Assembly (NCBI GenBank): GCA_024180945.1
Contig: JAKSGN010000006.1
Span: forward strand, 1,674,001-1,738,000
Reading direction: 5' to 3'
DNA: 64,000 nt
Origin: Macrophomina tecta
Taxonomy: Eukaryota > Ascomycota > Dothideomycetes > Botryosphaeriales > Botryosphaeriaceae
The notes under the pieces were generated by a model. It was not told the origin of the DNA. It ran no database searches and saw only the letters and a list, made by a program, of their open reading frames with translations. Made by a program: the position numbers and the translations under genes. Position 1 is the stretch's first letter; each line of letters opens with the position of its first letter. Shown piece by piece: positions 12,477-23,788 of this stretch.

Positions 12477-14238
12477 ATGTCTGCGACTGACCGGCTCGAC
12501 GAGGCCGAGAAGGCCTATGATGTTCAGGTTGAGAGCGCTCCTGGCGGCAGCGTCCAGCAGCACTTCATCGACCCTGTTGCGGAGAAAAAAGTCGTCCGGA
12601 AACTGGACTTCCACGTCATTCCATTGGTGATGGCACTGTGTACGACCCTCTTTCCTGCTCTGAGGGCCGCCAGCCTGACTCTCGTCCAGACCTCCTCGCC
12701 TTCCTTGACCGCTCCAACATTGGGTTCGTCCATCACCTCGCAACGGCTTTCCACACCTGAAGACGACATGAGCTGACTCGGCGTGCCACAGCAACGCCAA
12801 GATCGCCGGCATGGAAGAAGACCTAGAACTTACCGGCGATCGCTATGACTGGCTGCTGACCATCTTCTACATCTCCTACATCGTCTTCGAATTCCAGGCC
12901 ATCATGTGGAAAGTCATCCCGCCGCACAGATGGGCCGCGTGGTGTGTCTTTGGGTGGTAAGCCTTGCCGAACTCCCCACATCTCCCGCCCCACCCCCCCA
13001 AACTCACTTCGACACAGGGGCGTCGTCGCCACGGTGCAAGCCGCGACTCACAACTGGCAGGGCATGATGGCCCTGCGCTTCCTCATGGGTGTCTTCGAGG
13101 CTGGCTATGGACCGGGTATCCCCTACTTGCTTTCCTTCTTCTACCTCCGTCACGAGGTCGGTTCGCGGCAGGGTATCTTCCTGTCTGCGGCACCGCTCGC
13201 GAACACGTTCGCTGGTGCACTGGCTTATGGTATCACGGCCGCGAAGGACATCGCGATTGCGAGATGGCGGCTCCTGTTCATCGTGGAGGGTGCACCGACG
13301 CTTGTCATGGCAGCCGTCGCGTGGTTCTTTCTGCCCGACACGCCCGAGAAGGCTCGCTTTTTGAACGAGGAGGAGAAGCGGATCGCGAAGGCCAGAGCTG
13401 TACGCCAGACAGGCCAAGATGCCGAGGAGCGTATCGGCGGCATTGTTTGGAAGGACGTACTCGCATCCATTCTGGACCTCAAGTGTTGGTTCACTGCAGT
13501 AAGCGGAGCCCCATCGCCCCTTCCGAGGCCTCCATGCCCTGTGAACAGCAATGCTAATACTCGCCACAGCTCATGTACTTCTCCTGCAACGTCTCCTTTG
13601 CCTCCCTCCCCGTCTTCCTCCCCACTATCCTCAAGGACATGGGCTACTCCTCCATCAATGCCCAAGGCCTTACCGCGCCTCCTTACTTTCTCTCATTCCT
13701 CCTCACCATCGCCACCACTGTTATTGCCGACCGCACCCAGCAGCGCGCCTACATGCTCATCTTTCTCACCGTCCTCGGCGGCACCGGCTACGTCCTGCTC
13801 GCCGCCTGCACCTCCACCGCCGCCCGCTACGCCGGCGTCTTCCTCGCCGCCGCCGGCATCTTCCCAGCCATCGCCAACATCCTGCCGTGGGTCAGCAACA
13901 ACCAAGGATCCGACACGCGTAGGGGCATTGGCTTCGTTATCCTGAATGTCGTGGGCCAGTGCGGGCCGTTGCTGGGCACGCGGCTGTATCCGAGCAGTGA
14001 GGGGCCGCGGTACATCAAGGGACAGGCCGTGTGCGCGGCCTTTATGTTCTTCACCACGTTTTTGGTCATCGCCTTGCGGTTGCTGCTGGTGTGGGAGAAC
14101 AAGCAGTTGGATAGGAAGTATGGGACGCTGGAGGAGCAGCGTGCGCGGAGGGAGGAGGAGCTTGGGGGTAAGGCGGGCGCGCGGGTGGAGGAGGTGGGTG
14201 CGGAGAATTATGGACCCACATTTAGGTATGTGTTGTGA
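12477..14238 (+). CDS. MFS permease, Dal5/Tna1 type (anion:cation symporter family)
   Basis: A plasma-membrane uptake transporter of the ACS family, whose fungal members carry allantoate, nicotinate, pantothenate, biotin or similar anions. Five exons are read with introns 12640-12689, 12724-12791, 12957-13017 and 13499-13569, giving 503 residues. The first-helix signature YLLAFLDRSNIGN is rebuilt by splicing. Further landmarks are YDWLLTIFYISYIVFE, the sequence FLMGVFEAGYGPGIPYLLSFFYLRHE (motif before helix 5) and FLPDTPEKARFLNEEEK in the central loop. The C-terminus is cytosolic and acidic. The substrate is not predictable. A second family member lies at 26381-28396 but ends with the NPEF tail, which this one lacks, so they belong to different subgroups and are not a recent duplication. 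Confidence 0.92.
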
Positions 14239-14583
14239 TCTGACGGAAGGGGGGGATTTGAGGAGAAAAAAAAAAAAAAAACGAGAGCTCGCGTATTTAT
14301 GCACGACTTAATGACTTGATTAGACACCTAATGCACTTAATAATGAAACTGGTGCATTGTGTTATGAAAACGGGTATGATGGCTCGACTTTGTCGCGGCA
14401 GCGCTGAATGTACAGTACACACATGATGGAGGTGATATGCATAGAACGTTCGTGCGTATTCCAAGTGCTGAAACACGAAAGGACCCAAACAAGTTTGGCC
14501 ATCAAGTGCGGATTTGTAGTTCTTGTCCCATTCGCCACTCTTGCCCGCGGCGCGTCCCATGGTTGACCGCCAGCGACTTGACA

Positions 14584-14590
14584 TATATAA
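14584..14590 (+). promoter_or_regulatory. TATA box
   Basis: TATATAA lies about 220 bp upstream of the small reading frame at 14803 and is followed by a C/T-rich stretch (about 14603-14626), the usual layout of a fungal core promoter. It is the best support for a transcript here. Confidence 0.4.
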
Positions 14591-14802
14591 GATCACTCAC
14601 ATCCTCTCTTTCTTTCCTCCATCTTCAAAACAGAGAGCTAACGTACGCCAGAAACCCTTTAATTTTACGAAAAATCATCCGGGGATTGCCTCACTGTGCA
14701 CTTCAAAAACCGTACCTTTTCCCATTAGCCCCCTCACTCACCCCCCCCCCCCACAAAACCGCCGATGCGCCTCCGGTGAAGAAAACGTGCAATCGTAAAG
14801 AC

Positions 14803-15000
14803 ATGCCGCCGAGCCATGGGCGTGTTACGATATTGACTCCTAACCGCCCGTCCAACGCGAGGCTCGCCGGGAACCACGCGGCGCTGTACGGCAGCCTCAC
14901 GGAGCTTCGCGGCAGCCTCGCCGCCCTGGCCGCCCGCTTCGATCGCTTCACTGAGCAGCTTGAGCGACGTGGAGTGGCGGCTCGATTGCCTGGCCGCTGA
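14803..15000 (+). CDS. possible small protein, 65 residues
   Basis: I do not recognise a family. The frame is GC-rich and encodes a basic N-terminus (MPPSHGRVTILTPNRPSNAR) followed by an amphipathic stretch around residues 30-55 (LTELRGSLAALAARFDRFTE) that could form a helix or short coiled coil. Supporting evidence is the TATA box at 14584, a C/T-rich leader and a run of C before the start codon. Against it are its short length and the lack of any motif. It lies convergent to the DnaJ gene, 0.65 kb away. A chance reading frame remains possible. Confidence 0.35.
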   Translation: MPPSHGRVTILTPNRPSNARLAGNHAALYGSLTELRGSLAALAARFDRFTEQLERRGVAARLPGR

Positions 15001-15644
15001 GGCGCCGAGACTCGGCGCTGCACCGCCGCGGCGGGTAATGAAGACGAGGGGCACGGCGGAGGTAGGTAGATAGTAGCATCCCGAAAACGAAGAAGAAGAA
15101 GAAGGAGAAGAAGAAAGAATAGAGATAGAATAATTCTAGATAGAAGGAGAAATAAAGCCCGGTGGTTGATGATATTCGAGGGCCGAGGGACATGTGTGAA
15201 TAGTCCGCCATAAGGACTCGGCAGCCTAGGGATATAGCGTAAGCGAATAGAGTGCCGTTTAGCTCTGGTTCTCCACTTCGTGATGATTTGTGATTCCTAG
15301 AAGGGATTAATATACGTCTATACACTTCAGTCTCCCACCCTCCTTCTGCGTCTGAACCTGACCGCCACGCGATGATCTAATCTTCCTCTTCTTTCCGTCG
15401 ACATCCCCCCCCCCTCCCTTTTCTCACCCAAAACACCTCGCGTTCACCACACAACTCGCAAGACAAACATCACATTCTCTCCCGCTACACCGTCCTCGCA
15501 ACCCAGATCAACGAAGTCAAAGGGTATATTACTACGCCGCCCAAAGCAAGCCTTCCTTCTCCCTCTATGCAACAGTTGACATCTGAGAAGAACCGCTCAA
15601 CTTCCGCACCGCCCAGCCCCCAGTTTACAAGTAAGCAAAAAAGT

Positions 15645-17038
15645 CTATAGCTCATCATGCGGCGTCGGCCTCCCACTATCTTTCAGCAGATCGACCCCAT
15701 GCTTCTTGCGCCACTTGTCCCACAGCTCGAAGAATTCCTTCTCCATGCCCTTCTCCATCTGATCAGGCAGCACAACGACGTACTCCACATGCAGCTCGCC
15801 GAACTGCAGCTCATCCGCGTCCGGATTCCAGATAGGCATGCCCTCGCCTTTGATGACCTCGACCTGGCCCGGCTGCACCACCTCGCCGCGCTTGCGGCCC
15901 AAGCGCACGACATGGCCATCCAAATGCGTAACATTACGTGACCAGTCGCCGAGCCAGGCCTCACGCAGACCCAGCACCTCGCGCCAGAAGAGATCTTTGC
16001 CCTTGCGGCGGAAGAACTGGCCGTCGGCACGCGACGCATCGTCGTCGTAGCCGTCAGCGCCGAGCTGGGGCTCGCGCTCCTGCAGGCTGACGATGAGGTC
16101 GCCGGCGACCCAGTCGGGGCTCTCGTCGGCCTCGTTCTCGTACGTGATGCGCACGCCGCGCGGCATGCCGCGCTCGACGTGCAGCGTGTGCGTCTCCGTC
16201 TCCTTGACCACACGCGCGCCGCCGCACACCTTGCACTTGTGGCGCACCGTCTTGCCCTTGCCGCCGCACGCGTCGCATGGTCCCTGGACTTGCTGGAAGA
16301 TGCCTGGCGCGAGCATGTGCTTCTGAACGCGCATGCCGCGGCCTTGGCAGACGGGGCACACGTCGATCTCGCCGTCCTCGGAGCCGGTGCCCTCGCAGGC
16401 GTCGCAGATGGCCTGCTTCTCGATGCTGAACGTCTTCTCGGCGCCCGTGTAGAAGTCGCGGAGCGGCAGGTTGAGCTGGACCTCGGTGTTGGGCCCGCGC
16501 CGCTCGCCCTGCTGGCGGAAGTGGCCGCTGCCGCCGAAGAAGCGCGAGAAGAGGTCGAAGGGGTCATGGTGGTGGCCGCCCTGCCCGCCGCCCTGCTTGT
16601 GCTTCTGCACGCCCTCGTGCCCATACTGGTCGTAGATTTTGCGCAGCTCGGGATCAATCAGCGCTTCGTAGGCTTCGGCGACGGCGACGAACTTCTCTTG
16701 GGCGTCCTTGTTGTCACTGTTGGTGGCGCCGGGTTAGGTAGGAAGAGGGATTCGGTAGTGCAGCGTAGAGGTTGAGGAGGACATACGGGTTCTTGTCCGG
16801 GTGGTACTTCTTGCTCAGAGTGCGGTAAGCCTTCTTGATCTCTCGATCTGAGGCGCTCTTGTCGAGACCTAGCAGCTAAGACACACGACAGTCAGCAGCC
16901 ACGTTCCAGAGACGGGACATAGCCAGCTAGGCGGGCAATGGAAGGCAGATAGCTCGGACATACTTTGTAGTAATCCTCTGCGCACAGAACGAGCAGCGGC
17001 AGTGCGCAGAGGATCAGTAGTGTGCTGAAAAACAGCAT
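15645..17038 (-). CDS. scj1: ER-lumenal DnaJ co-chaperone (Scj1/ERdj3 type) with HDEL tail
   Basis: A J-domain partner of BiP/Kar2 in the endoplasmic reticulum lumen, assisting folding and degradation of secretory proteins. Three exons are read with introns 16876-16963 and 16717-16786, giving 411 residues. A signal peptide (residues 1-19, [19 protein letters not shown]) leads straight into the J domain, with HPD in KYHPDKNP. A Gly/His-rich linker ([21 protein letters not shown]) follows. Four zinc-binding CxxCxGxG-type repeats are present ([32 protein letters not shown]). Two substrate-binding barrels then end in HDEL, the ER retrieval signal. Signal peptide plus HDEL separates it from the cytosolic or mitochondrial type I DnaJ proteins Ydj1 and Mdj1. 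The start ATG is fixed by the signal peptide. Confidence 0.95.
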
Positions 17039-17940
17039 GGTGGGAGAAGTGGTGGAAGTCGCGTGGCGGGAGGATGTTTGGAAGAGCGGAAGTCGAAGGT
17101 GGTTTTTTTTTTTAGGTGACGCCCAGGATGACAGGCACTACATGAGTCCGACAGGTATTCCAATGGCGCGGTGCAACAAGAGCAGCTGTGAGAGAGAGAG
17201 GATTAGTGAGCTAGCTTGCAGACGAGCTGGTCGGAAGAAGTGCAAGATGGCCTCATCATATCGATAAGCCCCGGCTGAACTTCGCCCGATTTCCCGGCGA
17301 CCTGGCCCAGACTCCGCGGCTGCCCCGGCCTGCGCGCGCTAAGGACAGTCCGCCTGGCCCTCAGCCGCCGACGAATTCTCACCCACAGTCCCAACGCGGC
17401 CAAAAACTCACACACCATTGAGCATCTATCGCTTGGGCACGCAAAATGTTGTCGGCCCACAGCCAACTCCTTCCAATCTGTTCACTGTCGAGGTCTGCCA
17501 CGTATAGAGCCGAGGATTAGATTCTGCCAATTTCGATGCCCATCAGCGCCATGCCCGATGATGACACCCTTTCCCGTCTAGATGCAAAGGAGATTGAGGT
17601 TGAGATTGGGAAAAGGAAAAGAAGGCGGAGGTGGACGAGGGTTGATATGGGGGATTGTAAGGACTATATCATGGAGGCTGACGCCGGACCTTCGGGCACC
17701 CTCATTTAGTAAGTACCTCGAGCATACATTCATTTACATCGATCAAGCCACTGCGCCATCGCTTACCGTTTCAAGACATCACTGGGGCACATAACTCGTG
17801 CTTGACTATAAATCAACCTAGGCACCCTCACTTCGATAGTGTATGTAATCTCAGTGGCCGTACAGGCCAGAGCCAGACCCAACCCTCCCTACTCCCCGGT
17901 AAAGAACGGAAGACTTAGTTATGCCGTTCCGTTCCCCGCC
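17039..17940. other. intergenic region
   Basis: Upstream region of the DnaJ gene. The frame at 17582-17794 (plus) encodes a low-complexity Arg/Gly start and no domain. Nothing else was recognised. Confidence 0.55.
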
Positions 17941-18290
17941 TAGTAGGGCCTCGGGCAACAGTCATAAGTACAGAGGCCGATCTTCGCCCCGTAGCCGAAG
18001 CACTCCCAGCACTTCGTGTCGCCGCACATGCGATTGTCAGCCGAAATGCTTCTCACAATAATTGGTGAAGAAGTTGTCAGCTGAGGATTCGGTCTAGAAT
18101 ATCCTGCAAGTTTAGCTATTGCTCCGGAATGGATTCGACACGGTCCTAGGCCATGGAGCAAGTCTCACTTTACCGCTGCAGATTTGAGCGCGAGCGCCGG
18201 TTTCGTTCTTGGCGCGATAGTTTTCGCAATGGTAGAGGTCGTAGCCGGCAGCGGCGAGGATGGTGGCGAAGCCGAACCTTCATGGTGGCT
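17941..18290 (-). pseudogene. possible decayed small cysteine-rich secreted protein gene
   Basis: Reading leftward from an ATG at about 18282, one frame carries a hydrophobic, signal-peptide-like stretch (FGFATILAAAG) followed by a Cys-containing segment. The ATG itself is in another frame, one base off. A plausible intron (GTAAAG to TTGCAG, about 18102-18169) leads to a second segment ending at a TAG at 17941 with six cysteines in about 30 residues (MCGDTKCWEC, then GLCTYDCC). Small size, a putative signal and clustered cysteines resemble secreted effector-like proteins of plant-associated fungi; this is inference. Either an undetected upstream exon supplies the start, or the gene is broken by a one-base shift. 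No known family was recognised. Confidence 0.3.
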
Positions 18291-18473
18291 CTTGTTTCCC
18301 AGGAATTGCTCTCCACGAAGGTTGTGAACACCAATTCCGCAATTGATCTCCGACCGGGGCAAAAGAAACAAACCACCCCGCAATCGCCCTTGTTCTTTCC
18401 TGTTTGTTTTTTTTTTTCTGGGACATTAATTCTCTACAACGTTACTATCCTCTAGATGATTTTCAAGAGTGGG

Positions 18474-18513
18474 CTTTTTGTTTTTTTTTTTTTTTTTTTT
18501 TTTAAAAAAAAAA
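18474..18513. repeat. poly(T)-poly(A) tract
   Basis: A run of more than 20 T residues is followed directly by about 10 A residues, in the 3' flank of the P450 gene. It is strand-symmetric and may be a length-variable low-complexity site or a former retrotransposed 3' end. No adjacent element was seen. Confidence 0.7.
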
Positions 18514-18690
18514 GTCAGCCCGTAGTGATGGCTTTGTAGGCAGAAGGCTTGTGGATCATTTCCAAATACTGTCTGACACTCTCTTTAGGGGTTGAAATGA
18601 GAAGTAGAATCAGTTCTACAGAGACAACATTAAAATCTATCCCCGAATCCGCCATTTTTAAGCCACCATCACCTGGAACCTTTAGCCACC

Positions 18691-20369
18691 TTACCTGCGA
18701 GCCTCCTTGATCTTTATCAAGAGCGGTCCCTTCTCCCACAAAGTAAACACCCTCTGGTCAAACCAGTTCTTCTTCTGATCAATGAGCTCGAGGTCAAAGT
18801 GGAAGATCACCTTGGCCAAGATGCAGCGCATCTCCGCATAGGCAAGACTAGTGGGAGCGGCCAAAGTCAGCACGGCCAAGCATAACGAACGAGGACAGCC
18901 ACTTACTTCTTGCCAAGGCAGTTCCTGGGACCGTTCGAGAAGGGCATCAACACCGACTTCTTATCGTTCTCGAAGCGCGGGTCGTTGTCCAGCCACCTCT
19001 CCGGGATGAACGAATCAGGCTCAGCGAAGTTCAGCTCACTATGGTACGTAGCGTACTGCGACACATACACCGATGTCTGTGGCAGGGTCAGCATGGCTCC
19101 ACATAGTGGCTAAGCGGAGATAGTTCCTTACGTTATCGGGCACGAAATGGCCGCTGACCGTCTCTCCACCGTCCGGGACCTTACGCGGGAAGCCGGTCGG
19201 CACGGGAGGATACATACGCAGCCCTTCGTTCAGCACCGCCAGGAGATACGGCAGATGATTGACCCGCTCGAAGGTGATCTCATCTGAGCTCTTAAATGCC
19301 CCGCGGACCTCCTCGCACAACTTCTTCAAGACGTCCGGGTTCTTCAGCAGCGCATACGTCGTGCCAGACAGCATCGTCGCCGTCGTCTCGCTACCCGCAA
19401 TCAAGAACAGCGTCGAGTTGGACTTGAGCTCCTCCGTCGAGATGGCCTTGCTCTCTGGCTGGTTCTGCACCGCCGTCACGACATCCGGGCGCGCCGTCTC
19501 CATGCCCAGGCGCCTCTCGACCTTGCCGGCGGTGAAGTTGAAGAAGATGACGTTGCCCATGGGCTTGTTCTTGTTCCACCAGTAGTACGCCTTCTCGATC
19601 GGCTTGTAGTAGCGCAGCGCCAACTTGAAGCTCAGCGCCTGGATCGACGCGAACGCGCCGCGCACCAGCGCATGGTAGTCATCGCTCTCCAGGCACCCGA
19701 ACGACTCGCCGAACGTCAGGTCCGCAATGACGTCGAACGTCGTGAAGTTGTAGTAGCGCACGACGTCCACATCAACGCCCTGCTCGGCCTTTTCGCGCAG
19801 GCGCTGCACCAGAAGGTCGATGTACCGCTGGATGAGGGGCTCCTGGTCGCGCAGGGCCTTGTCAGAGAAGGCATGGGAGAAGATGCGGCGCACGCGCGAG
19901 TGGCTCTCGCGCGTCGTCGACAGCATGGAGCGCACGTTGTTAGGCGACGGCGAGTACCAGTGCAGGTCCTTGCCGAACTCGGCCTTCTTGCCGCCGCGGA
20001 AGCCGTAGATGTCCTGCCATGCTGTCTCGCCCGAGATGAAGGACAACTCGTCCGGTGCGATGCGCACCACCTCGCCGTACTGCTTGTGCGCCGCGGCGAC
20101 CGTCCTGTTGATCTGGCCTCGCCACAGGTCGAGCGCGTAAGGCAGCCGGCTGGCGGCGTAGAACTTCGGCCCGGGGTAGTTGCGGAGGGGGTGGAAGTAG
20201 AGGTTGTAGATTGCTGTTCCGAGCGCGTATAGGATTGTCTGCGGACGTGAGTAAGGTTCCTGAGGTCTTCTGCTGAGCTCGGCTATTCACTTACCGTCAG
20301 TGCAGCCCCTCCCAGCAGGGTAGAGATATGCTGAGGGGTGAGCAGGTGTGAGCTCGAGGCAAAATCCAT
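18691..20369 (-). CDS. cytochrome P450 monooxygenase
   Basis: A microsomal class II P450 that hydroxylates a small lipophilic substrate using a separate NADPH reductase. Four exons are read with introns 20239-20294, 19077-19131 and 18848-18906, giving 502 residues. An N-terminal membrane anchor (residues about 16-38, with the [16 protein letters not shown] hinge) precedes the catalytic domain. The I-helix motif is AGSETTAT, the K-helix ExxR is in NEGLRMYPP, the PERF-like motif is FIPERWL, and the heme-binding loop is [11 protein letters not shown] with the axial cysteine. It resembles the large isotrichodermin C-15 hydroxylase-like group (CYP65-like); this is my judgement by eye. No polyketide synthase, NRPS or terpene cyclase lies nearby, so it is not part of a visible metabolite cluster. 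Confidence 0.93.
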
Positions 20370-22021
20370 TATTAGAAGTTTTTTGCGACGCTGGACTGGG
20401 GAAAACCACGGAAGGGCGATGCGGGCGAGCAATCTATTTCAACACCACGTTGAAGGCGGGGGAGCCAGCGCCGAGGTCCAAGATGAGTATCCCCGCTGGT
20501 TCAAGTGTTAAAAGAAAACGTCACTTGGCTTCAAGTCAAAGTGGAGGAAGAGATAAGCTGACGCTGACTGGCACTATATATCTATCGAGACCCAAGTTTC
20601 AAGGATACCCAGAACAAGTGAGTGCTAGACCAGGAGGTTGGCTGAGGGGCGCCGTGGTAGTCAGCACGAGCCGTTTAGCCCCGGCTCGGGACTCTGCGAT
20701 GGACCAGCGAGGTGCCGTCGCTTTGCCCGATCAGGAAATCGAGCGGCATGGCGGCAAACGGAAAGGCCTGTCAACCGTTCCTCACGGCCGAGCACTGCGC
20801 GGAGCGCTGCGAAGAGCGTGGGCCGACGGACGAAAGAGCAATCCGCGACCGAGGGGAAGTGAGCAGTTGTCGGATATAGCGCGAGCCTGGGTGGAAAAGA
20901 GCTCGCACGGGGCGCGCGTATGACCCTGTCCGAGTCACAAAGGCGATGCGTGTCAGTGGAGCAACGATGCACAGTGATGCGCCCATGATGAGAATCAGTG
21001 TCCCCACACCGAGCGTGTCGGCCGTAGTTGCCGCCTTCGGATTTTGTCAGATCGCGACGTTCGACGATGGACATATGTCGCTCGCGCGAAACCCCTACCC
21101 GACTCCGAAGCGCCGAGAGGGCGATGTTGCACGGCATGCGTAACAGGCTCGTGGAGGGCGAGGGCTTTGGCCCAGTGACGGCGGGATCCTGGTGGCGCTA
21201 TCCCTTAGCGCTGCCGCCCTTTACAGGGTTCAGCGGGGTGAGGAAAAGGGAAGGTGCTTCCACCTCCGGTGGACCAGAAGATCATTCGGTCAGACCTCCC
21301 TCTATTCTTGGGGTCTTCGTTGTCAGCGAAAAGACGTACGTGTCGATGCTGGTGGCGGCGTCAGCGTCGCTACACGGGGGATTCAACCGCCCGACCGTGT
21401 CTCCGCACTCAGGATCAACAAAGCCGTTGTGCGAATGAGGATCCTCCGCATTGATTGACCGCGCCGCCTTGGGAGGCTGCTGCAGCTTAGCGCTGACTAC
21501 CCGCGGCACAGGCACATCATCCGCACCTGCGGGACGTACTCACGCGAATTGTTTCGAGACAAGCACCAACTGTGCTCGCCGCACTCACGGAGGCAGCCGG
21601 AGCGAGCGAGGTAAGCCAAGAAAAGAGGGAGTCATGTTCGAAGCATCCCAAGACAATAACGACCTCTGCTATTAGCCGACGGGAGAATGGCTGACTGTAG
21701 GTCTCTTGCGTGGTTGCAATAGGGCTGACTCGCTTGACTCGCGAAGCCAGTGAGGATAAAGCTTATAGCTGCTCCCGGCGCTTGTCATTTGCCTGCCATT
21801 CTGGTTGGGTGCATCCGGCAGCGGGCCGTCACTTCTATCACATAAGCTTTAGGCAGCGGAAGAGGCGACAGGCGAGTGCTGCTGCATATCAGTCGAGCAG
21901 CCTCTTCCGCGTTTTGCCCGAAAGTAATCGGCTTCGTGTGAAATGTGTTCTGGAGGCAAAGCCAGTCTCCAAAACACTAAATCGCTCTCCAAAGCGCTGA
22001 GTCAGCAACGCGTACGCTATA
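20370..22021. other. intergenic region, left flank of transposon
   Basis: 1.65 kb between the P450 start and the DNA transposon. Many short overlapping frames occur on both strands, none with a domain. GC-rich throughout, it differs from the AT-rich element that follows. The P450 promoter should be at its left end. Confidence 0.55.
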
Positions 22022-22085
22022 ACGTAATCAACAAGCGAGTCGCACACACAAGCGAGTCGCACACCTCCCACCTCCATCTCAACTT
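22022..22085 (+). repeat. left terminal inverted repeat (64 bp)
   Basis: An exact reverse complement of 23789-23852. Inside it a 17-bp unit beginning CAAGCGAGTCGCACACA occurs almost twice in tandem, as expected for paired transposase-binding sites. Confidence 0.95.
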
Positions 22086-22225
22086 TATGGCTCGACTAAC
22101 ACCACAACAACTCATACAATTCAAATAAAACGTGGTATATAAATTTAGTAAGGCCTATAGCATAACCTCGTTTTATAATCAGAGGCATAGCACTTCATAC
22201 AGGAAGGCAGAACACTACTTCTCAG

Positions 22226-23779
22226 CTAAGTGACGACCGTTGAAGTAGAAAGGTTTAGGGCTACTTCTAGCTGCTATATGAGCTCCTGGGCCTCTACCAC
22301 TATAAGAGTGGTTTCTTTTAATATCTAAGACCGCTTTGCAGCCTTTCTCCTTTTCTGTCTCTCATTTACAGCCCTTAATTTCTCATTTTCGCTTGCCAGA
22401 AGCACAACACTGTGCATAGCCATCTAACAGCCTTTGACCAGCCGGTTCAACGCAGCATCTATTAGTGTTGGAGGACTCTAGGTGCGACGCTTAAGGTAGC
22501 CCTTAATTACCTCAACCTGCTGTTCCAATTGCGCAACATTATAAGGTGTTTCTGAATGCCAGGGGGCCTGCATTGGCTCTGGAGATGGTGTATTATGTAT
22601 ACGGATTTACAACTTCAAGAGTACCCGATCTGGACCAAATAGAATCAGGCCTGCTACTGCAAACCCACTCAAAATATTACCTTTTAAAAGCGCTTCGGCC
22701 CGTGCCTACTTAAATATTGGTAGGAATTCAGCCTTATCGATATGGTTAATACCAAGTCGGATCTAATCTACAACCAGGCGCCCATATGATCGCTTTAAAG
22801 TCGAAAAACAGCCCACATCAAGGGGTTATAAGAGGTGAGAGGAGTAAGCTGGCATATAGAGCGTGATAATTGACCGTTCTAAGCAGAATTTGTCGAATTT
22901 TGGTGTCGCATGGCTTCCATGGCCATCTAGAATAAGGAGTCGATATGTGCCAATAGTCCTTAGAGCCGTATCTTTATCAAAGACGTCCTAAAGCCACTTC
23001 AAACCAAGCTCATTATTAGTCCATCCATTCTCAGAGAGCGCAATTACCCACTTAGGTAGAAGGTCAGTTGTTCTATACCAGGTCGACAGGTGCACCTTAC
23101 CCTTAAGAATCACCATAGGAGGCAAACACCAACCGAATGCATTAATTATCTCAATAGCAGTAGCCCACTCACGATCACCTGGCTGTATTTGACGAGGCCT
23201 ACCACGTCGGTCTAAGGAAGTAACAACACGTGAAGTGCTTGCAATTCCCATTACAAAGCCTATCTCGTCGAAGTTGTATAAGTCCTCATCTGCAATCCCA
23301 TATTTTCGCTTTATATTGCCAACAAGGTTAAACCAGCTCTATATAATTGCCGGATCTTCGCATCGAGCCCTCTGGTAGTCGTATTTGCGCGTATACATCG
23401 ATTTAATCTCGTCGTGATTGTTTACAAAGTTGTGAGGCCAGTTAATGCCGATATAGGCGGAATCGCCCACGCGCTCCTTAAGCAATAATAAGGCTGCCTC
23501 ACGCACTGCATCGATTCTAAGTGGGTAGCCACGTGCGTCCATATCTAGAATCCATTCTACAAGTGTTTGTTCCTCCGTCTAAGTAAGTTTGCGATTGTGT
23601 GCGCGTAAATTGATGCGTGCGACGCGTCCGTGTATGCGATCGTCGAGGGTCTTATAAGGTACATTATAGATCTTTGCAGCTTTGCGAATGCTCGAAATTT
23701 AGCCCTTTTTATAGGCCTGACGTGCGAGACGTACTTTAGCCTCTTTCTGGGCCTTTGCAGACCTTATTTGCGGAGGCAT
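22226..23779 (-). pseudogene. Fot1/pogo transposase with in-frame TAA/TAG codons
   Basis: The protein would bind the terminal repeats and cut DNA with a DDD catalytic core. From the ATG at 23779 one frame runs about 517 codons leftward without any insertion or deletion. The helix-turn-helix start (IRKAAKIYNVP) is followed by a CENP-B-like part (ALLLLKERVGDSAYIGINW) and a DDE domain with FDEIGF, DGHGSH and PLDVGCF holding the three acids. The frame is interrupted by 13 stops, at about 23710, 23581, 23341, 22990, 22828, 22765, 22708, 22609, 22480, 22426, 22327, 22276 and 22228, all TAA or TAG. One of the last may be the true terminator. Several fall where relatives have glutamine, for example before SWFNLV and PLDVGCF, which fits C-to-T changes in CAA/CAG. 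Confidence 0.92.
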
Positions 23780-23788
23780 AAGGAGTTG

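Noticed and set aside
13693..14304. 203-codon antisense frame to the Dal5-type permease
   Set aside because: It arises from codon bias of the permease on the opposite strand and encodes a low-complexity peptide.
15683..16657. 324-codon minus-strand Arg/Ser/Ala-rich frame inside the DnaJ gene
   Set aside because: It is an alternate-frame shadow of GC-rich coding sequence; the DnaJ frame has a complete zinc-finger and HDEL-tailed protein.
12477..20369. Possible secondary-metabolite cluster (MFS permease plus P450)
   Set aside because: No backbone enzyme or pathway regulator lies between or beside them, and the permease belongs to a nutrient-uptake family rather than an efflux family.
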